Counted from the first letter of the stretch, positions 30,001 through 38,502 are shown. The stretch is 64,000 bases of DNA from OLB6 sp964493635 (GCA_964493635.1 CAZBOW010000001.1:124001-188000), one strand, 5' to 3'. Numbers and translations: made by a program. The notes: generated from the letters alone by a model not told the origin.

Positions 30001-30619
30001 CGATCAGTCCATCGTAGGCGCGGACGAAATCGGCAAAGGTCAGGTCCTGCGCATTCTTGATGCTTGGAACCAAAAGAATCCGGGAACCATCCTTGCGCGT
30101 TGTGTCGACAGCAAGCCCGAAGTTGATGGACCCGCGTCGCACAGAAACCGGCACGCCGTCGTGGACGGCATAGGTGCTATTCAAATTGGGATACTTCTTC
30201 AGGGCACGCACGATGGCCCAGGCCAAGACATGCGTAAACGACAGCTTGGGTAGCAGTCGTTTGGCCAGGAACGTATTGATAATCCGGCGGTTTTCTTCCA
30301 GTGCCTTGACCGGAACACCGCGCACACTTGTAGCGGTGGGGACCGTCAAGGAGCGTTCCATGTTTTCGGCAATCTTGGCGCCGATGCTTGACATCGGAAT
30401 ACGATCATCGCCCTGGCGCATCTCCGGAGCAGGAACGGACACCGTTGGCGGTGGCGTTGGCGGTGCCGAGAGCGGCCGAACCGTTACTGACGCCGGCTCG
30501 AGTGGGCGCTCCGGGGTGTAGGTGGCGAAAAACGCTCGCCATTCCGGAGAAACGGAGTCCGGATCGCGCAGGTAGTCGTAGTACAAATCATCGACGTAAG
30601 CGCTGTTCATCGACATCAT
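27059..30619 (-). CDS. kgd: Fused E2-E1 2-oxoglutarate dehydrogenase/decarboxylase (Kgd type)
   Basis: A 1186-residue fusion enzyme. A short E1 start peptide (AYVDDLYYDYLRDP, residues 7-20) and a Pro-rich linker lead into an E2 acyltransferase catalytic domain at about 75-320, ending with the active-site segment TSTYDHRVIQGAES (280-293). It has no lipoyl domain. A full thiamine-diphosphate E1 follows from about 340, including HGDAAFAGQGVVPETLN near 622 and IINNQIGFTTSPDDAR near 650. The layout and the DHRxIQGAES variant match mycobacterial KGD/corynebacterial OdhA. It should feed succinyl-CoA to SucCD, with a lipoylated E2 and E3 encoded elsewhere. A TAGTTTTG box lies 33-40 nt upstream. Confidence 0.93.
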   Translation of the reverse strand: MMSMNSAYVDDLYYDYLRDPDSVSPEWRAFFATYTPERPLEPASVTVRPLSAPPTPPPTVSVPAPEMRQGDDRIPMSSIGAKIAENMERSLTVPTATSVRGVPVKALEENRRIINTFLAKRLLPKLSFTHVLAWAIVRALKKYPNLNSTYAVHDGVPVSVRRGSINFGLAVDTTRKDGSRILLVPSIKNAQDLTFADFVRAYDGLIAKARTNKLTPDDLTGATVTLTNPGMIGTVMSMPRLMAGQGTIVAAGAIEFPAEFQAMMPDVLTNLAISKVVTLTSTYDHRVIQGAESGEFLQYMHQLLTGEHRFYDQIFAAYDIPFEPIRWSVERGHNPFVNDDQPDRIGKAARVMQLIHAYRVRGHVLADINPLGHEAYYYPELDPAYYGLSIWDLDREFDTGGFGGTQRATLRDILERLRDTYCEKIGLEWMHIQDAERRAWIREQVENTRLKLELSPDRKIETFRKLVRADLLENFLHTKFLGAKRFSLEGGDAALTIVDEIFESAAEAKLQGAVLGMAHRGRINVLATMMGKPLEKVFNEFDGILDPDSEMGSGDVKYHMGAKGTYRSISGETLPIVMAPNPSHLEAVNPVVEGMARALMDEMEDASYTSILPLLIHGDAAFAGQGVVPETLNLSRLEGYKTGGTIHLIINNQIGFTTSPDDARSTPYATGVAKMLQIPILHVNGEDPAACRAAADFAFAYRQRYQDDVVIDMYCYRKYGHNEQDDPTATQPLLYKKIRSMRPVHELYGERLEKEKVLTPEQRAAITEAEKAILNEAFDRRGQPARSYERSGPPMFQPVSTAVDQPTLEVISKAILDVPEDFNIHAKVHQEVEKRRKQFESGTVQWGMAEALAFGSLVHQGRIVRITGQDSGRGTFNHRQAVQHDIVTSRKFIPLNRLGSGSRRLHIHDSSLSEYAVLGYEYGYATIAKDGLTLWEAQFGDFANGAQIVIDQFLASAEEKWGQRVNLTLLLPHGYDGQGPEHSSARLERFLQLCAQDNMIVANYTTPANLFHALRRQVLAPWRKPLVIMTPKGYLRIFESPVQDLVEGGYREVIDDATITDRAAVRRIVITTGKVHMEIDKMRREQNATEQTALVRLEQIYPFHTELMASIVASYPNATDVVWCQEEPRNMGAWFLVQEYLHSILAPSQKLRYAGRSAAASPATGSAKVHEVEQRALLLDALGLGS

Positions 30620-30651
30620 AGTCGGCTTGATCCTGTTGTAGAGAAGGACTT

Positions 30652-30659
30652 CAAAACTA
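30652..30659 (-). promoter_or_regulatory. -7 box (TAGTTTTG) for kgd
   Basis: TAnnTTTG match 33 nt upstream of the first kgd ATG; no clear -33 element. Confidence 0.45.
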
Positions 30660-30664
30660 CGGAT

Positions 30665-31301
30665 TTACCGTAACGCGATAAACGCAAGCCCCCTACCCGA
30701 ATGTTCCTTGTCGCGACGGTACGAATGGAAGCGACGGTCGGCGATGGTGCAGAGTCCGCTGGCCACGACGTTCGTGACACCCTCGGCTGAGAGTTGGTGG
30801 GTGATGGCCTGCACGTTATCAAAGAGCCAGCGGGAGGGGTCGTCAGGGTGCGGCACGCAGAAATCGGGCAGTACACGCTGGACATCCGGCCCTACTTGGT
30901 AGTTGACTCCCGAAGCGCAGGGTGAGAGCCACACGTGTACATGCTGTGGTGTCACACCATACACGCTGGTCATGTGGGCGACGGCCGCGCCAGCGATGTT
31001 CTGGGCCGTTCCGCGCCAGCCACTGTGGATGGCAGCCACAACACCTCGGCTGGGATCCACCATCAGAATACCGCAGCAGTCGGCCAGACGAACAGCGATG
31101 GGCATCCCACGGCGCAGCGTCGTCATGCCGTCGGCTTGGACACCGGGCTGCCATGTATCATCGCCAACAATCCGAGATTGATGAACTTGGTCCACGAGTC
31201 GAATGGCAGCCGGGGCAGCTGAGGTTACGGATGCCACCAGATCGACGGCGTTGGAGGTAACGGCGGTCGTTGTCAGACCAGCAATCACCTCCGGTATGTC
31301 C
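30665..31301 (-). CDS. pgeF: PgeF/YfiH laccase-domain protein, 5' end in gap
   Basis: About 211 residues of a multicopper-oxidase-like (DUF152) protein. E. coli YfiH edits peptidoglycan precursors (it removes wrongly incorporated L-Ser), and relatives have purine nucleoside phosphorylase activity. Metal-ligand motifs are all present: DQVHQSRIV, LADCCGILMVDP, AAIHSGWRGTAQNIA, LSPCASGVNYQVG and FHSYRRDKEHSGRGLAFI. The N-terminus lies in the N gap at 31302-31401. It is downstream of comEC on the same strand and ends close to the kgd promoter, but the gap prevents judging spacing. Confidence 0.9.
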
Positions 31302-31401
31302 NNNNNNNNNNNNNNNNNNNNNNNNNNNNNNNNNNNNNNNNNNNNNNNNNNNNNNNNNNNNNNNNNNNNNNNNNNNNNNNNNNNNNNNNNNNNNNNNNNN
31401 N
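31302..31401. other. Assembly gap (100 N) between comEC and pgeF
   Basis: Contains the end of comEC and the start of pgeF; real length unknown. Confidence 1.
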
Positions 31402-32804
31402 GACCACCAACAGGCCACCAGCATGGCCGGACCAACCATCCACGGAGCTCCGCCGTCCGGACTGATCGCCGCACCGGTGCGAATCGTCCACATGGCCATC
31501 GATAGCAGGAACTCCACCGACCAGCCACCAAGCCAACTCACTGTAGGTATCACAAAGCCCAGTGCCAGAAGGATCAACGCAATCAAGAGAGCTGTGGAGA
31601 ACAGTGGGACCACGAGAAGATTCACGAGAGGTCCGAGGGGGGCCACCTGTTGCATCAGCATCGCCACAGGAAGTGCGCTTCCGGCGCTGGCAGACACCGA
31701 AACGGCCAACGCACCCCGCACCGCCGAGGGGAGATGCTGGAGGATCCGTCGCCAGTGAGGCGCACCCCATAGGACGGACGCGGTCACGGTGGAACTTATG
31801 ATGAACGACGGCGTGACGGCCTGCCACGGCCATACCAACCACTGCAGCAGGCAGCTTGCCCCAAGGAGATTTAACCCATCAACCGTGCGTTCCCGGACAA
31901 GGCCAATACCAGCTAGGGAGGCCATCACTGCCGCACGAACGGCCGGAGGCGCTCCGCCGGTCAGCACCACGTAGCCGCCGATGATCAGGGTAACCACTGC
32001 CCACTGCCACCATCGTCGGAACCCACCCTGCACGCCAAGGATCGCCACGACGACGGCTGTAATGACGCCAACATGCAATCCAGAGACGGTCAGCAGGTGG
32101 GACGTACCGGTCGTGGTAACGGCCGATCGATCCTTTTGGTCCAGATGTGACCGATCACCAAGAACCATCCCCATCAGAAGTGCAACCGTCACGGTATCGT
32201 GGTACTGGATCATGCGCTGATACAGCCACTGATGTGGCTGTTGCCTCCACGTTTGCCAAGCAGGTGGTGAACGCAGTATCCACACGCCGCTCTGCGGGGA
32301 TCGGTCGATACGCAGCATGACACTTGCCGCTCGACTCTGCAGCCAGCCGTGCTGTTCAACAGTACCGCGATGCATCATGCCGGCAGCCACAATCCGGGTT
32401 CCCGGCGCGATTGGTTGTGACTCCGAATGCTGTACGATCACCGTGCAGGCCATTGCCGGAAGACCAACGGCATCAATCGTGCCGTCAACGACAAACCATG
32501 ACGTTTGAGCTGATTCAAGGATCGTGCCCTCCAATCGTGCGCGTAGCGCCGGCGGATGCAACGCCTGCGAGGGCATCCACGAACACTGCGCATAGGTTGC
32601 TGCGGCGATGATAACGCTACAGATGCCTCGTAACGGAAGAACACCGTAGCGCATCCACCACACAAGTGCGAGGGCTGTGGTACAACAAAGTACCCATACA
32701 AGCAGTGAGCGTGGGATCTGCAATCCATAGAACACGATCAAGGCGGCTGCTACGAGGATTGTCAGTGCCAGCAGAGGGCGCCTTCGAAATTCCTGCTGTT
32801 CCAT
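31402..32804 (-). CDS. comEC: ComEC/Rec2 DNA-uptake channel protein, 3' end in gap
   Basis: About 467 residues of the polytopic inner-membrane channel that takes up single-stranded DNA in natural transformation. Three N-terminal helices are followed by a DUF4131/OB-like segment (residues 75-170). The Competence domain carries its hallmark TTGTSHLLTVSGLHVGVI near residue 215-232, the segment VVLTGGAPPAVRAAVMASLA, and further helices. The start MEQQEFRRR at 32804 is followed immediately by the first helix. The end, including any metallo-beta-lactamase-like domain, is in the gap. It diverges from recA across the gap at 32826-32925. Confidence 0.88.
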
Positions 32805-32825
32805 ACACGGACCGTATCGGTTGGT

Positions 32826-32925
32826 NNNNNNNNNNNNNNNNNNNNNNNNNNNNNNNNNNNNNNNNNNNNNNNNNNNNNNNNNNNNNNNNNNNNNNNNNNN
32901 NNNNNNNNNNNNNNNNNNNNNNNNN
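32826..32925. other. Assembly gap (100 N) between comEC and recA
   Basis: Covers the divergent regulatory region of comEC and recA; no LexA-type operator can be assessed. Confidence 1.
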
Positions 32926-32937
32926 GCGGCCTCGTCG

Positions 32938-33936
32938 ATGAGTGAGGCAAAGTCGAAAGCCGCCCAGATGGCAATCGACCAGATTGAAAAGCAGTTCGGG
33001 AAGGGCTCCATCATGCGCCTGACCGACGACAACCCCGTCAACATCGAGGCGATCTCCACGGGATGTTTGTCACTGGATGCAGCCATTGGTATCGGTGGTG
33101 TACCCAAGGGGCGAATCGTGGAGATCTACGGCCCCGAATCCTCGGGCAAAACAACCGTGTGTCTGCACGTGATCGCCGAGGCACAAAAACAAGGTGGGCT
33201 CGCAGCCTTTGTCGATACCGAGCATGCCCTTGACGTGCAGTATGCACAGCGGCTGGGCGTTGATCTCAACAATCTGCTGCTGTCGCAGCCCGAGTTTGGT
33301 GAGCAGGCACTGGAGATCGTTGAAACACTGGTACGATCTGGTGCAATCGATGTGGTCGTGGTTGACTCGGTGGCAGCCCTTACTCCCCGTGTTGAGATCG
33401 AAGGAGACATGGGCGATGCGCAGATGGGATCGCAGGCGCGTCTGATGAGCCAGGCAATGCGTAAGCTCAATGCGGCAATTGGACGGTCGAAAGCAACGGT
33501 GATTTTCACCAACCAGCTGCGGAGTAAGATCGGTGTGATCTACGGCAATCCCGAGGTGACGACCGGTGGTAACGCGCTGAAGTTCTACGCCTCCGTGCGG
33601 ATCGACATTCGCCGCAAGGATGTCATCAAGGAGGGACAGGACATCATCGGTAATCGCGTCCGAGCGAAGGTTGTGAAGAACAAGGTGTCGCCGCCCTTCA
33701 AGGAGGCTGAGTTCGACATCATGTACAACGAAGGGATTTCCAAGCTGGGCGATATGATCGATCTGGCCGTCGAGCACGGCGTGATTGCCAAGTCTGGCTC
33801 GTGGTTTACCTTCAATGACGAGCGCGTACAGGGACGTGATGGCATGCGTCGTCTGCTGACAGAGAACAACGAATTATTCGGGAAGCTGGAAGTCGCCGTG
33901 CGGGAGCTTCTCCACATGAGTCCGAAGGCATCCTAA
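32938..33936 (+). CDS. recA: Recombinase RecA
   Basis: A 333-residue DNA strand-exchange ATPase that also triggers SOS repressor self-cleavage. The standard N-terminal helix region IDQIEKQFGKGSIMRL is followed by Walker A GPESSGKTT near residue 66-74, Walker B VVVVDSVAALTP, the L1/L2 loop region GDMGDAQMGSQARLMSQAM, and TNQLRSKIGVIYGNPEVTTG. The start at 32938 follows the gap by 12 nt and fits family N-termini (MSEAKSKA), although an upstream start within the gap cannot be excluded. recX follows 13 nt downstream, the classic recA-recX order. Confidence 0.97.
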   Translation: MSEAKSKAAQMAIDQIEKQFGKGSIMRLTDDNPVNIEAISTGCLSLDAAIGIGGVPKGRIVEIYGPESSGKTTVCLHVIAEAQKQGGLAAFVDTEHALDVQYAQRLGVDLNNLLLSQPEFGEQALEIVETLVRSGAIDVVVVDSVAALTPRVEIEGDMGDAQMGSQARLMSQAMRKLNAAIGRSKATVIFTNQLRSKIGVIYGNPEVTTGGNALKFYASVRIDIRRKDVIKEGQDIIGNRVRAKVVKNKVSPPFKEAEFDIMYNEGISKLGDMIDLAVEHGVIAKSGSWFTFNDERVQGRDGMRRLLTENNELFGKLEVAVRELLHMSPKAS

Positions 33937-33949
33937 ACGGAGCTGGCTG

Positions 33950-36058
33950 ATGCCGCAGATTACGTCCATCCGACGTAACGTAAAGAACGCGTCGCGATGC
34001 TCCGTGTACGTCGACGACGCGTTCTTTGCTGCCTGTCCTATCGATGTTGCTCTGAGTCTTGGCCTTGCCAAGGGGATGGAAATGACAACGGCACTGGAGC
34101 AGACGCTGCGTGCCGAAGATCGTCGCATTGTTCTGCGGCAAAAGCTCTACCGCTTTGCCACATATAAGCCTCGTACCGAAGAACAGGTGGTACGTCATCT
34201 TGAAAAACTCGAGGCGACTCCAGAGGAGATTGCCGACGTCTTGGCATGGCTGCAGGACTTTCATCTGGTTGACGATCGTGCATACGTCCAACGTTTTATC
34301 GAGGCTGCTCACCAACAAAAGCCCCTGTCCCCTGCCGACGTGCGCCGCCGACTGCGCGCCAAGGGCATTGCCGATGATCTGATCAGCACGGTCCTTACCG
34401 CCACCGACCAGGACGCATGGGTGGAGGGGGCTCTCCGAGCTGTCGCCGAGAAGAAACTCCGGATGCTCTCCGGAACACCAGCCGAACGGCAGCGAAAGCT
34501 GATCCAGTTTTTGCAGTACCGTGGTTTCACCTGGGAGGCTATCCGGGGTGTGGTCCGAGAACTCCTGCCCGTGGTGCTGATCATCGGTTTGTTGCCAACA
34601 TGGGTGATCGCCGAAGATGCAACGTGTGGCAAGCACCGTCTGTCCGAGTCGATCAATCGATTCCAACCAACAACGCTTCCCGTCCTGGGTCCGGATGGTC
34701 GTCTCTATGTGGATCGTAAGCTGCATCCGGACAATAGTGGAGGCATCACCGACCCTGACGAGGTTTGGACTGCAGAGCGCCGCTCGCCCGATGTATGGGG
34801 CGAACCACAGCGCGTACCCCTGACAACACCATCCATTCCGCAGCCGGAGATGCTCTTCAATTTCACGCCCGATGGGTTGCACGCCATGGTCATGGGACCG
34901 TACGATTCCACTGCTGAGGCATCCAGTGGTCAGGCCCGTCTGACGTTCGCCGTGCTGCACCGTCGTTCGGTAACAGCACCGTTTTCGCACGTCGAGATCC
35001 TACCAATTCCGGTTCGTGGCGAGAACTATTTCGCCTTTCTGGCAGCCGACCGGCAGGTCTGCTTCATCGCACAGCAGCAGGATTCGGCGTCGCAGCTGGA
35101 TCTGTCGGTCGTTGTCCTTGACGGCGGAACCATCGATGAGCATCCCCTGCCGATCAACACCAATGGGTTGGAGGGGGCTCCATGGCTTGCACCGGATGGT
35201 CGGACGCTGTATTTGGCCAGTAACGGCCGGCCGGACCGTCGCGGTAAGGCCGATCTGTATGTCTGTCGCCGAGAGGGTGATGGCTGGCTGCAATGGTCCG
35301 AGCCACAGCATCTCGGATGGTGTGTGAATAGTCAGGAAGATGAGGTGGCGTTTTCGCTGCTACCCGGTGATACGTCGGCGTTGATCACGTCGTGGGACGC
35401 CCATGAGGATCGACCGGGCATCTATGAGGTGATCCTTCCCGACTCGGTGCGCCCCCTACCCTACCTTGTGCTTGATGTTGTCGCTGTCAACGACATCACT
35501 GGTGCAACACTGGCCGATGTGGAACTTCATAGCGATCGCCTCACGTGGGTATCTGATACGGCTCAGAGGAGAATCCGTGCTACGATTTCCCCATCTGCCC
35601 AACCGCGCACATTCGCCGTGACAGCCGAGGGCTACGACACGGTGCAGTTTCAGCTGCAATCCATAGCGGTACGATCAACCATGCAGTATGGAGATACGGT
35701 TCGACTGTTTCCGTCGGGAAGGCCACTTGCGTCGATCTACTTCGATCGGGGTTCGGATCAGATATCTCCAGAAGGGCAGGCAACCATACGGCAAATCCTG
35801 ACGATGATCAGCCGTGATGTGATGCTGGAGATCGATGGCTACACGGATGCCGTGGGTGGATCAGCACTCAATGCCGAGTTGTCGGAGCGCCGAGCACGCT
35901 CTGTTGCCGAGATGCTCAGGGAGCTGGGATTCCCGAACGAACGATGTTCGGTTGTTGGTCGCGGTATCGATCGCGGTATCGATCGCGGTATCGATCGTTC
36001 TGGACGCATCGTCGACCCCGAAGGCCGCCGCGTGGATATCTATCCTCGACGGAAGTGA
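33950..36058 (+). CDS. recX: RecX fused in frame to a signal-anchored OmpA-family envelope protein
   Basis: One uninterrupted 702-codon frame. Residues 1-204 are RecX, the modulator that binds along RecA filaments: three-helix repeats such as LYRFATYKPRTEEQVVRHLE, VDDRAYVQRFIEAAHQ and LIQFLQYRGFTWEAIRGVV. Residues 202-222 read RELLPVVLIIGLLPTWVIAE, a signal peptide or membrane anchor. Residues 225-570 hold PD40/WD40-like repeats (FTPDGLHAM, PWLAPDGRTLYLASNG). Residues 585-702 are an OmpA peptidoglycan-binding domain with EIDGYTDAVGGSALNAELSE and RRA. RecX looks complete at the junction, so two genes joined by loss of a stop, a GTG internal start near 34550, or a sequencing error are all possible. 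It follows recA by 13 nt. Confidence 0.75.
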   Translation: MPQITSIRRNVKNASRCSVYVDDAFFAACPIDVALSLGLAKGMEMTTALEQTLRAEDRRIVLRQKLYRFATYKPRTEEQVVRHLEKLEATPEEIADVLAWLQDFHLVDDRAYVQRFIEAAHQQKPLSPADVRRRLRAKGIADDLISTVLTATDQDAWVEGALRAVAEKKLRMLSGTPAERQRKLIQFLQYRGFTWEAIRGVVRELLPVVLIIGLLPTWVIAEDATCGKHRLSESINRFQPTTLPVLGPDGRLYVDRKLHPDNSGGITDPDEVWTAERRSPDVWGEPQRVPLTTPSIPQPEMLFNFTPDGLHAMVMGPYDSTAEASSGQARLTFAVLHRRSVTAPFSHVEILPIPVRGENYFAFLAADRQVCFIAQQQDSASQLDLSVVVLDGGTIDEHPLPINTNGLEGAPWLAPDGRTLYLASNGRPDRRGKADLYVCRREGDGWLQWSEPQHLGWCVNSQEDEVAFSLLPGDTSALITSWDAHEDRPGIYEVILPDSVRPLPYLVLDVVAVNDITGATLADVELHSDRLTWVSDTAQRRIRATISPSAQPRTFAVTAEGYDTVQFQLQSIAVRSTMQYGDTVRLFPSGRPLASIYFDRGSDQISPEGQATIRQILTMISRDVMLEIDGYTDAVGGSALNAELSERRARSVAEMLRELGFPNERCSVVGRGIDRGIDRGIDRSGRIVDPEGRRVDIYPRRK
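35962..35997. repeat. Three perfect 12-bp tandem repeats in the OmpA domain
   Basis: Unit CGGTATCGATCG repeated three times without mismatch, encoding three Gly-Ile-Asp-Arg units in the loop after the VVGRG strand, where OmpA domains vary in length. Confidence 0.95.
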
Positions 36059-36065
36059 GTGTTCA

Positions 36066-38033
36066 CTATAGCCGCACTTCGACACGCGTGCTGGCCAGAC
36101 GACCACCCGTTCGCTGTTCCTGAAGTTCCACCCACCAGTGATCCGCCGTGCGCAGGTAGACTGCAGCATGCACCGCCGATAGGCGCTGGCACCCCTCGTC
36201 ATGGAGTGGCGACTGAAACAAGACTTCATCGGCCGTAATGCCACAGCGACGCTCAAGACCATGACGATCCCGAATGGTGGCAATCACCTCCTCATCACCG
36301 TGGCATGGTCGGTTCAATTCGATGGTGATCCGCTGCCAGTTGTCGTCGGTCTCCACCGTGAGGTGCTTGCACAGTGACTCGCCCTGGTGCATGGCTCCGG
36401 CACTGAAACCAACGGGAACAAGATGTTTTCCAGATGAGTCCGTTGACTGTTTCATGACGATGTCCTGCAGTGGGTGGTCAAGGTTCAAGGGAGGATGTCG
36501 GTGGCTGAGCTCATACAATCGCGCCAGGTGCCGACGAAACATACGGTCGAACAACCATTGATGCGGTGCGGTGTGGCGTTCATCGTACCACCACCACCAG
36601 TCACTTGCCTCTAGGCGGTAGAGCTCCGGGTAGAACGCCTCCGGAAGGTTCGCGCGCACATCGGCCAGAAGCTCCCAGGCGAGATTCGTTGCCGGGGATC
36701 CAATCCAGATCCGAAAGTTTCCGTCGATCCACGAACCTGCGACAAGATGATCAAGGTGCTGTGCGCTCGCTGCAGCTGCTTCGGAACAGCTCACCAGCTG
36801 AATGTCGTCTGCATCGGACAATCGGCGCAGAAGCGCGCGAAGAAATGGCTCGCCATTACTGTGGTAAAACTCCCAACAGTTTTCGCCATCCAGAATAACC
36901 GGAACGCATGCCGACGTAAGAGCCTCGATGCCCTCATGATCGATGATCATTGCACGGCGATGCCGCAGACGCGACAAAAAGTCCTCGGCAGCGCGGTCGG
37001 GATCCCACGTTGCGTACACAAATCCAATCGCATCGCTCAGCTCCAGATCGCGGAACAACACGGTGATGTCGCCCGAGGATGTTGCCACGCGATAGGGATG
37101 GTAGGGGGCTGTCGGAGCCGGTGATTGGCGCTCATGTCCCTGTGCCAACTTACTCTGACGCAGAATGGCAGCATCGGTAGCCGTCCACCGAATCCCCTGC
37201 TCGGCCATGATGGTGAGAACGTCCATACTCAGGCTCCCTTCCGAGGGCCACATGCCTTGCGGGCGCGATCCGAAACGTGTTGTTGCATCGGCAAGTGCCG
37301 AGGCCACGTGCCACTGGGCATCGGCCCTGGCCTGCAGCGGTGGGTTCGGTAGGTAGGCCTCAGGCATTGATTCGCTGGCTGTAGCCGTCGAACAGAGCAG
37401 TGGCAGGATGGGATGGTAGAAGGGTGAGACAGACAACTCACTGCTCGTGCCTGTGCAGAGATGCTGCAGAGCGGGAATCACCTCCTGCAGATACTGGTGC
37501 TGCAGATCCAGTAAACGATCGCGGTCGGTCTGAGAGAAGCCTTGCTGCTTGCTCATCAGATTGGCAACGATGGGGTGCCTTCTCAGCTCGGGACTGCTCC
37601 ACGCAAGATGGAGCAGTGTTTGGAGGTCAAGGAGCTCTGTATCCGACAGCCGTTCTGGTTGCGGATGCTGCAGAATCTGCTCTAGCCGCGGAAATTCGTG
37701 AAGCTGCGTCGTTGGTTGGAGCGTCGACGCCCATTCCACGAGCTGTCGTCGATCTTCCGGGGACCGATCGGAAACGGACCCGCTGCAGAGCTCCAGAACG
37801 GGGTCGGTGGCTCCCCTGCCGTAGGCATCAATCTGAGCTAGTAGCGACGGTACAACGTTGATAGTGTGCCGCAGGGGAAACTCTGCAAACAGGCGCGGCA
37901 ACCATGCATAATCCTTGAGTGCATGCATCCGCACCCAAGGAAGAAAGAGCTTCCCATGGCCATCTTCAGAGCCAGGCACCGTGTAATCGGGCTGGTGAAA
38001 GTGCCACAAAAAACAAACGCGCAAAGGAAGCAT
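36066..38033 (-). CDS. Glycoside hydrolase family 57 (alpha-amylase-like)
   Basis: A 655-residue GH57 enzyme, cytoplasmic since no signal peptide is visible; the family cleaves or rearranges alpha-glucans such as glycogen and maltodextrin. Conserved region 1 is WHFHQPDY (residues 10-17). The nucleophile glutamate is in GMWPSEGSLS near residue 264. The acid/base aspartate is in VILDGENCWEFYHSNGEP near 380, as in the COG1449 group, and SDWWWWYDERHTA is near 480. An open frame continues upstream into tmRNA sequence, but the ATG at 38033 is chosen because family proteins start just before HxHQP. That ATG lies only 5 nt from the tmRNA 3' end, and no Shine-Dalgarno sequence is visible. Confidence 0.88.
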   Translation of the reverse strand: MLPLRVCFLWHFHQPDYTVPGSEDGHGKLFLPWVRMHALKDYAWLPRLFAEFPLRHTINVVPSLLAQIDAYGRGATDPVLELCSGSVSDRSPEDRRQLVEWASTLQPTTQLHEFPRLEQILQHPQPERLSDTELLDLQTLLHLAWSSPELRRHPIVANLMSKQQGFSQTDRDRLLDLQHQYLQEVIPALQHLCTGTSSELSVSPFYHPILPLLCSTATASESMPEAYLPNPPLQARADAQWHVASALADATTRFGSRPQGMWPSEGSLSMDVLTIMAEQGIRWTATDAAILRQSKLAQGHERQSPAPTAPYHPYRVATSSGDITVLFRDLELSDAIGFVYATWDPDRAAEDFLSRLRHRRAMIIDHEGIEALTSACVPVILDGENCWEFYHSNGEPFLRALLRRLSDADDIQLVSCSEAAAASAQHLDHLVAGSWIDGNFRIWIGSPATNLAWELLADVRANLPEAFYPELYRLEASDWWWWYDERHTAPHQWLFDRMFRRHLARLYELSHRHPPLNLDHPLQDIVMKQSTDSSGKHLVPVGFSAGAMHQGESLCKHLTVETDDNWQRITIELNRPCHGDEEVIATIRDRHGLERRCGITADEVLFQSPLHDEGCQRLSAVHAAVYLRTADHWWVELQEQRTGGRLASTRVEVRL

Positions 38034-38038
38034 AAAAG

Positions 38039-38403
38039 TGGAGATGCCGGGAGTCGAACCCGGGTCCGAAGCGGAATCGCCGAAGCCTACCACGTGTGTC
38101 TTCGTTCTACATGTTCTTGCCAGTCAGGGCACCGAACGACAGGTCCTGCCAGGCCAGTTTCAGTAATGTCTCACGGTAGGCCCTGAAACGCAGCTTCCCG
38201 CCAGTCTATGTGGGGTTTGACACCGCGGCGAGGGCCCATAGACAAGCTCTCGTGCGATGGCATGGGTGCCTTAAGTTAGGCAGCCATGCGATAACCGAAG
38301 TTATCGCCAGTTGTTGTTCGCCGGTTGTATTTACGAGCTCCACCAGCGTAGCTCGACACGCATCTTCGTGGTCATCACGCCCCGTCGAAGCCGGTACATC
38401 CCC
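38039..38403 (-). ncRNA. ssrA: Transfer-messenger RNA (tmRNA)
   Basis: A 365-nt RNA that rescues stalled ribosomes and tags the unfinished protein. The 5' end GGGGATGTACCGG pairs through a 7-bp acceptor stem with CATCTCC near the 3' end; discriminator A is at 38039 and CCA is not encoded. GGTTCGACTCCC near the 3' end is the T arm and loop, and GGCTTCGACGGGG is the conserved 5' segment. The tag reading frame lies at 38276-38308 and ends TAA: GDNFGYRMAA, if the resume codon is GGC. It follows ispH and precedes GH57 on the same strand. Confidence 0.95.
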
Positions 38404-38466
38404 ATAGGGTTGATTCGAGAAAAACGGTGCGAGTGTCTCACTGAGACTCTCAAAGAACTATTTCGA

Positions 38467-38474
38467 CAAAGGTA
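38467..38474 (-). promoter_or_regulatory. Possible -7 box (TACCTTTG) for tmRNA
   Basis: TAnnTTTG match 64 nt upstream of the mature tmRNA 5' end, implying a processed leader. No -33 TTG at normal spacing, so weakly supported. Confidence 0.35.
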
Positions 38475-38502
38475 CGACGTTCTTGGCCGATGGCCCTTAC
38501 AT

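Noticed and set aside
38040..38075. Possible independent tRNA gene
   Set aside because: The T-loop-like GGTTCGACTCCC is the 3' part of tmRNA; no anticodon or D arm fits at tRNA distances.
38034..38093. Longer GH57 reading frame starting at 38093
   Set aside because: The extra residues translate the tmRNA T-arm and acceptor region; the conserved domain begins at 38033.
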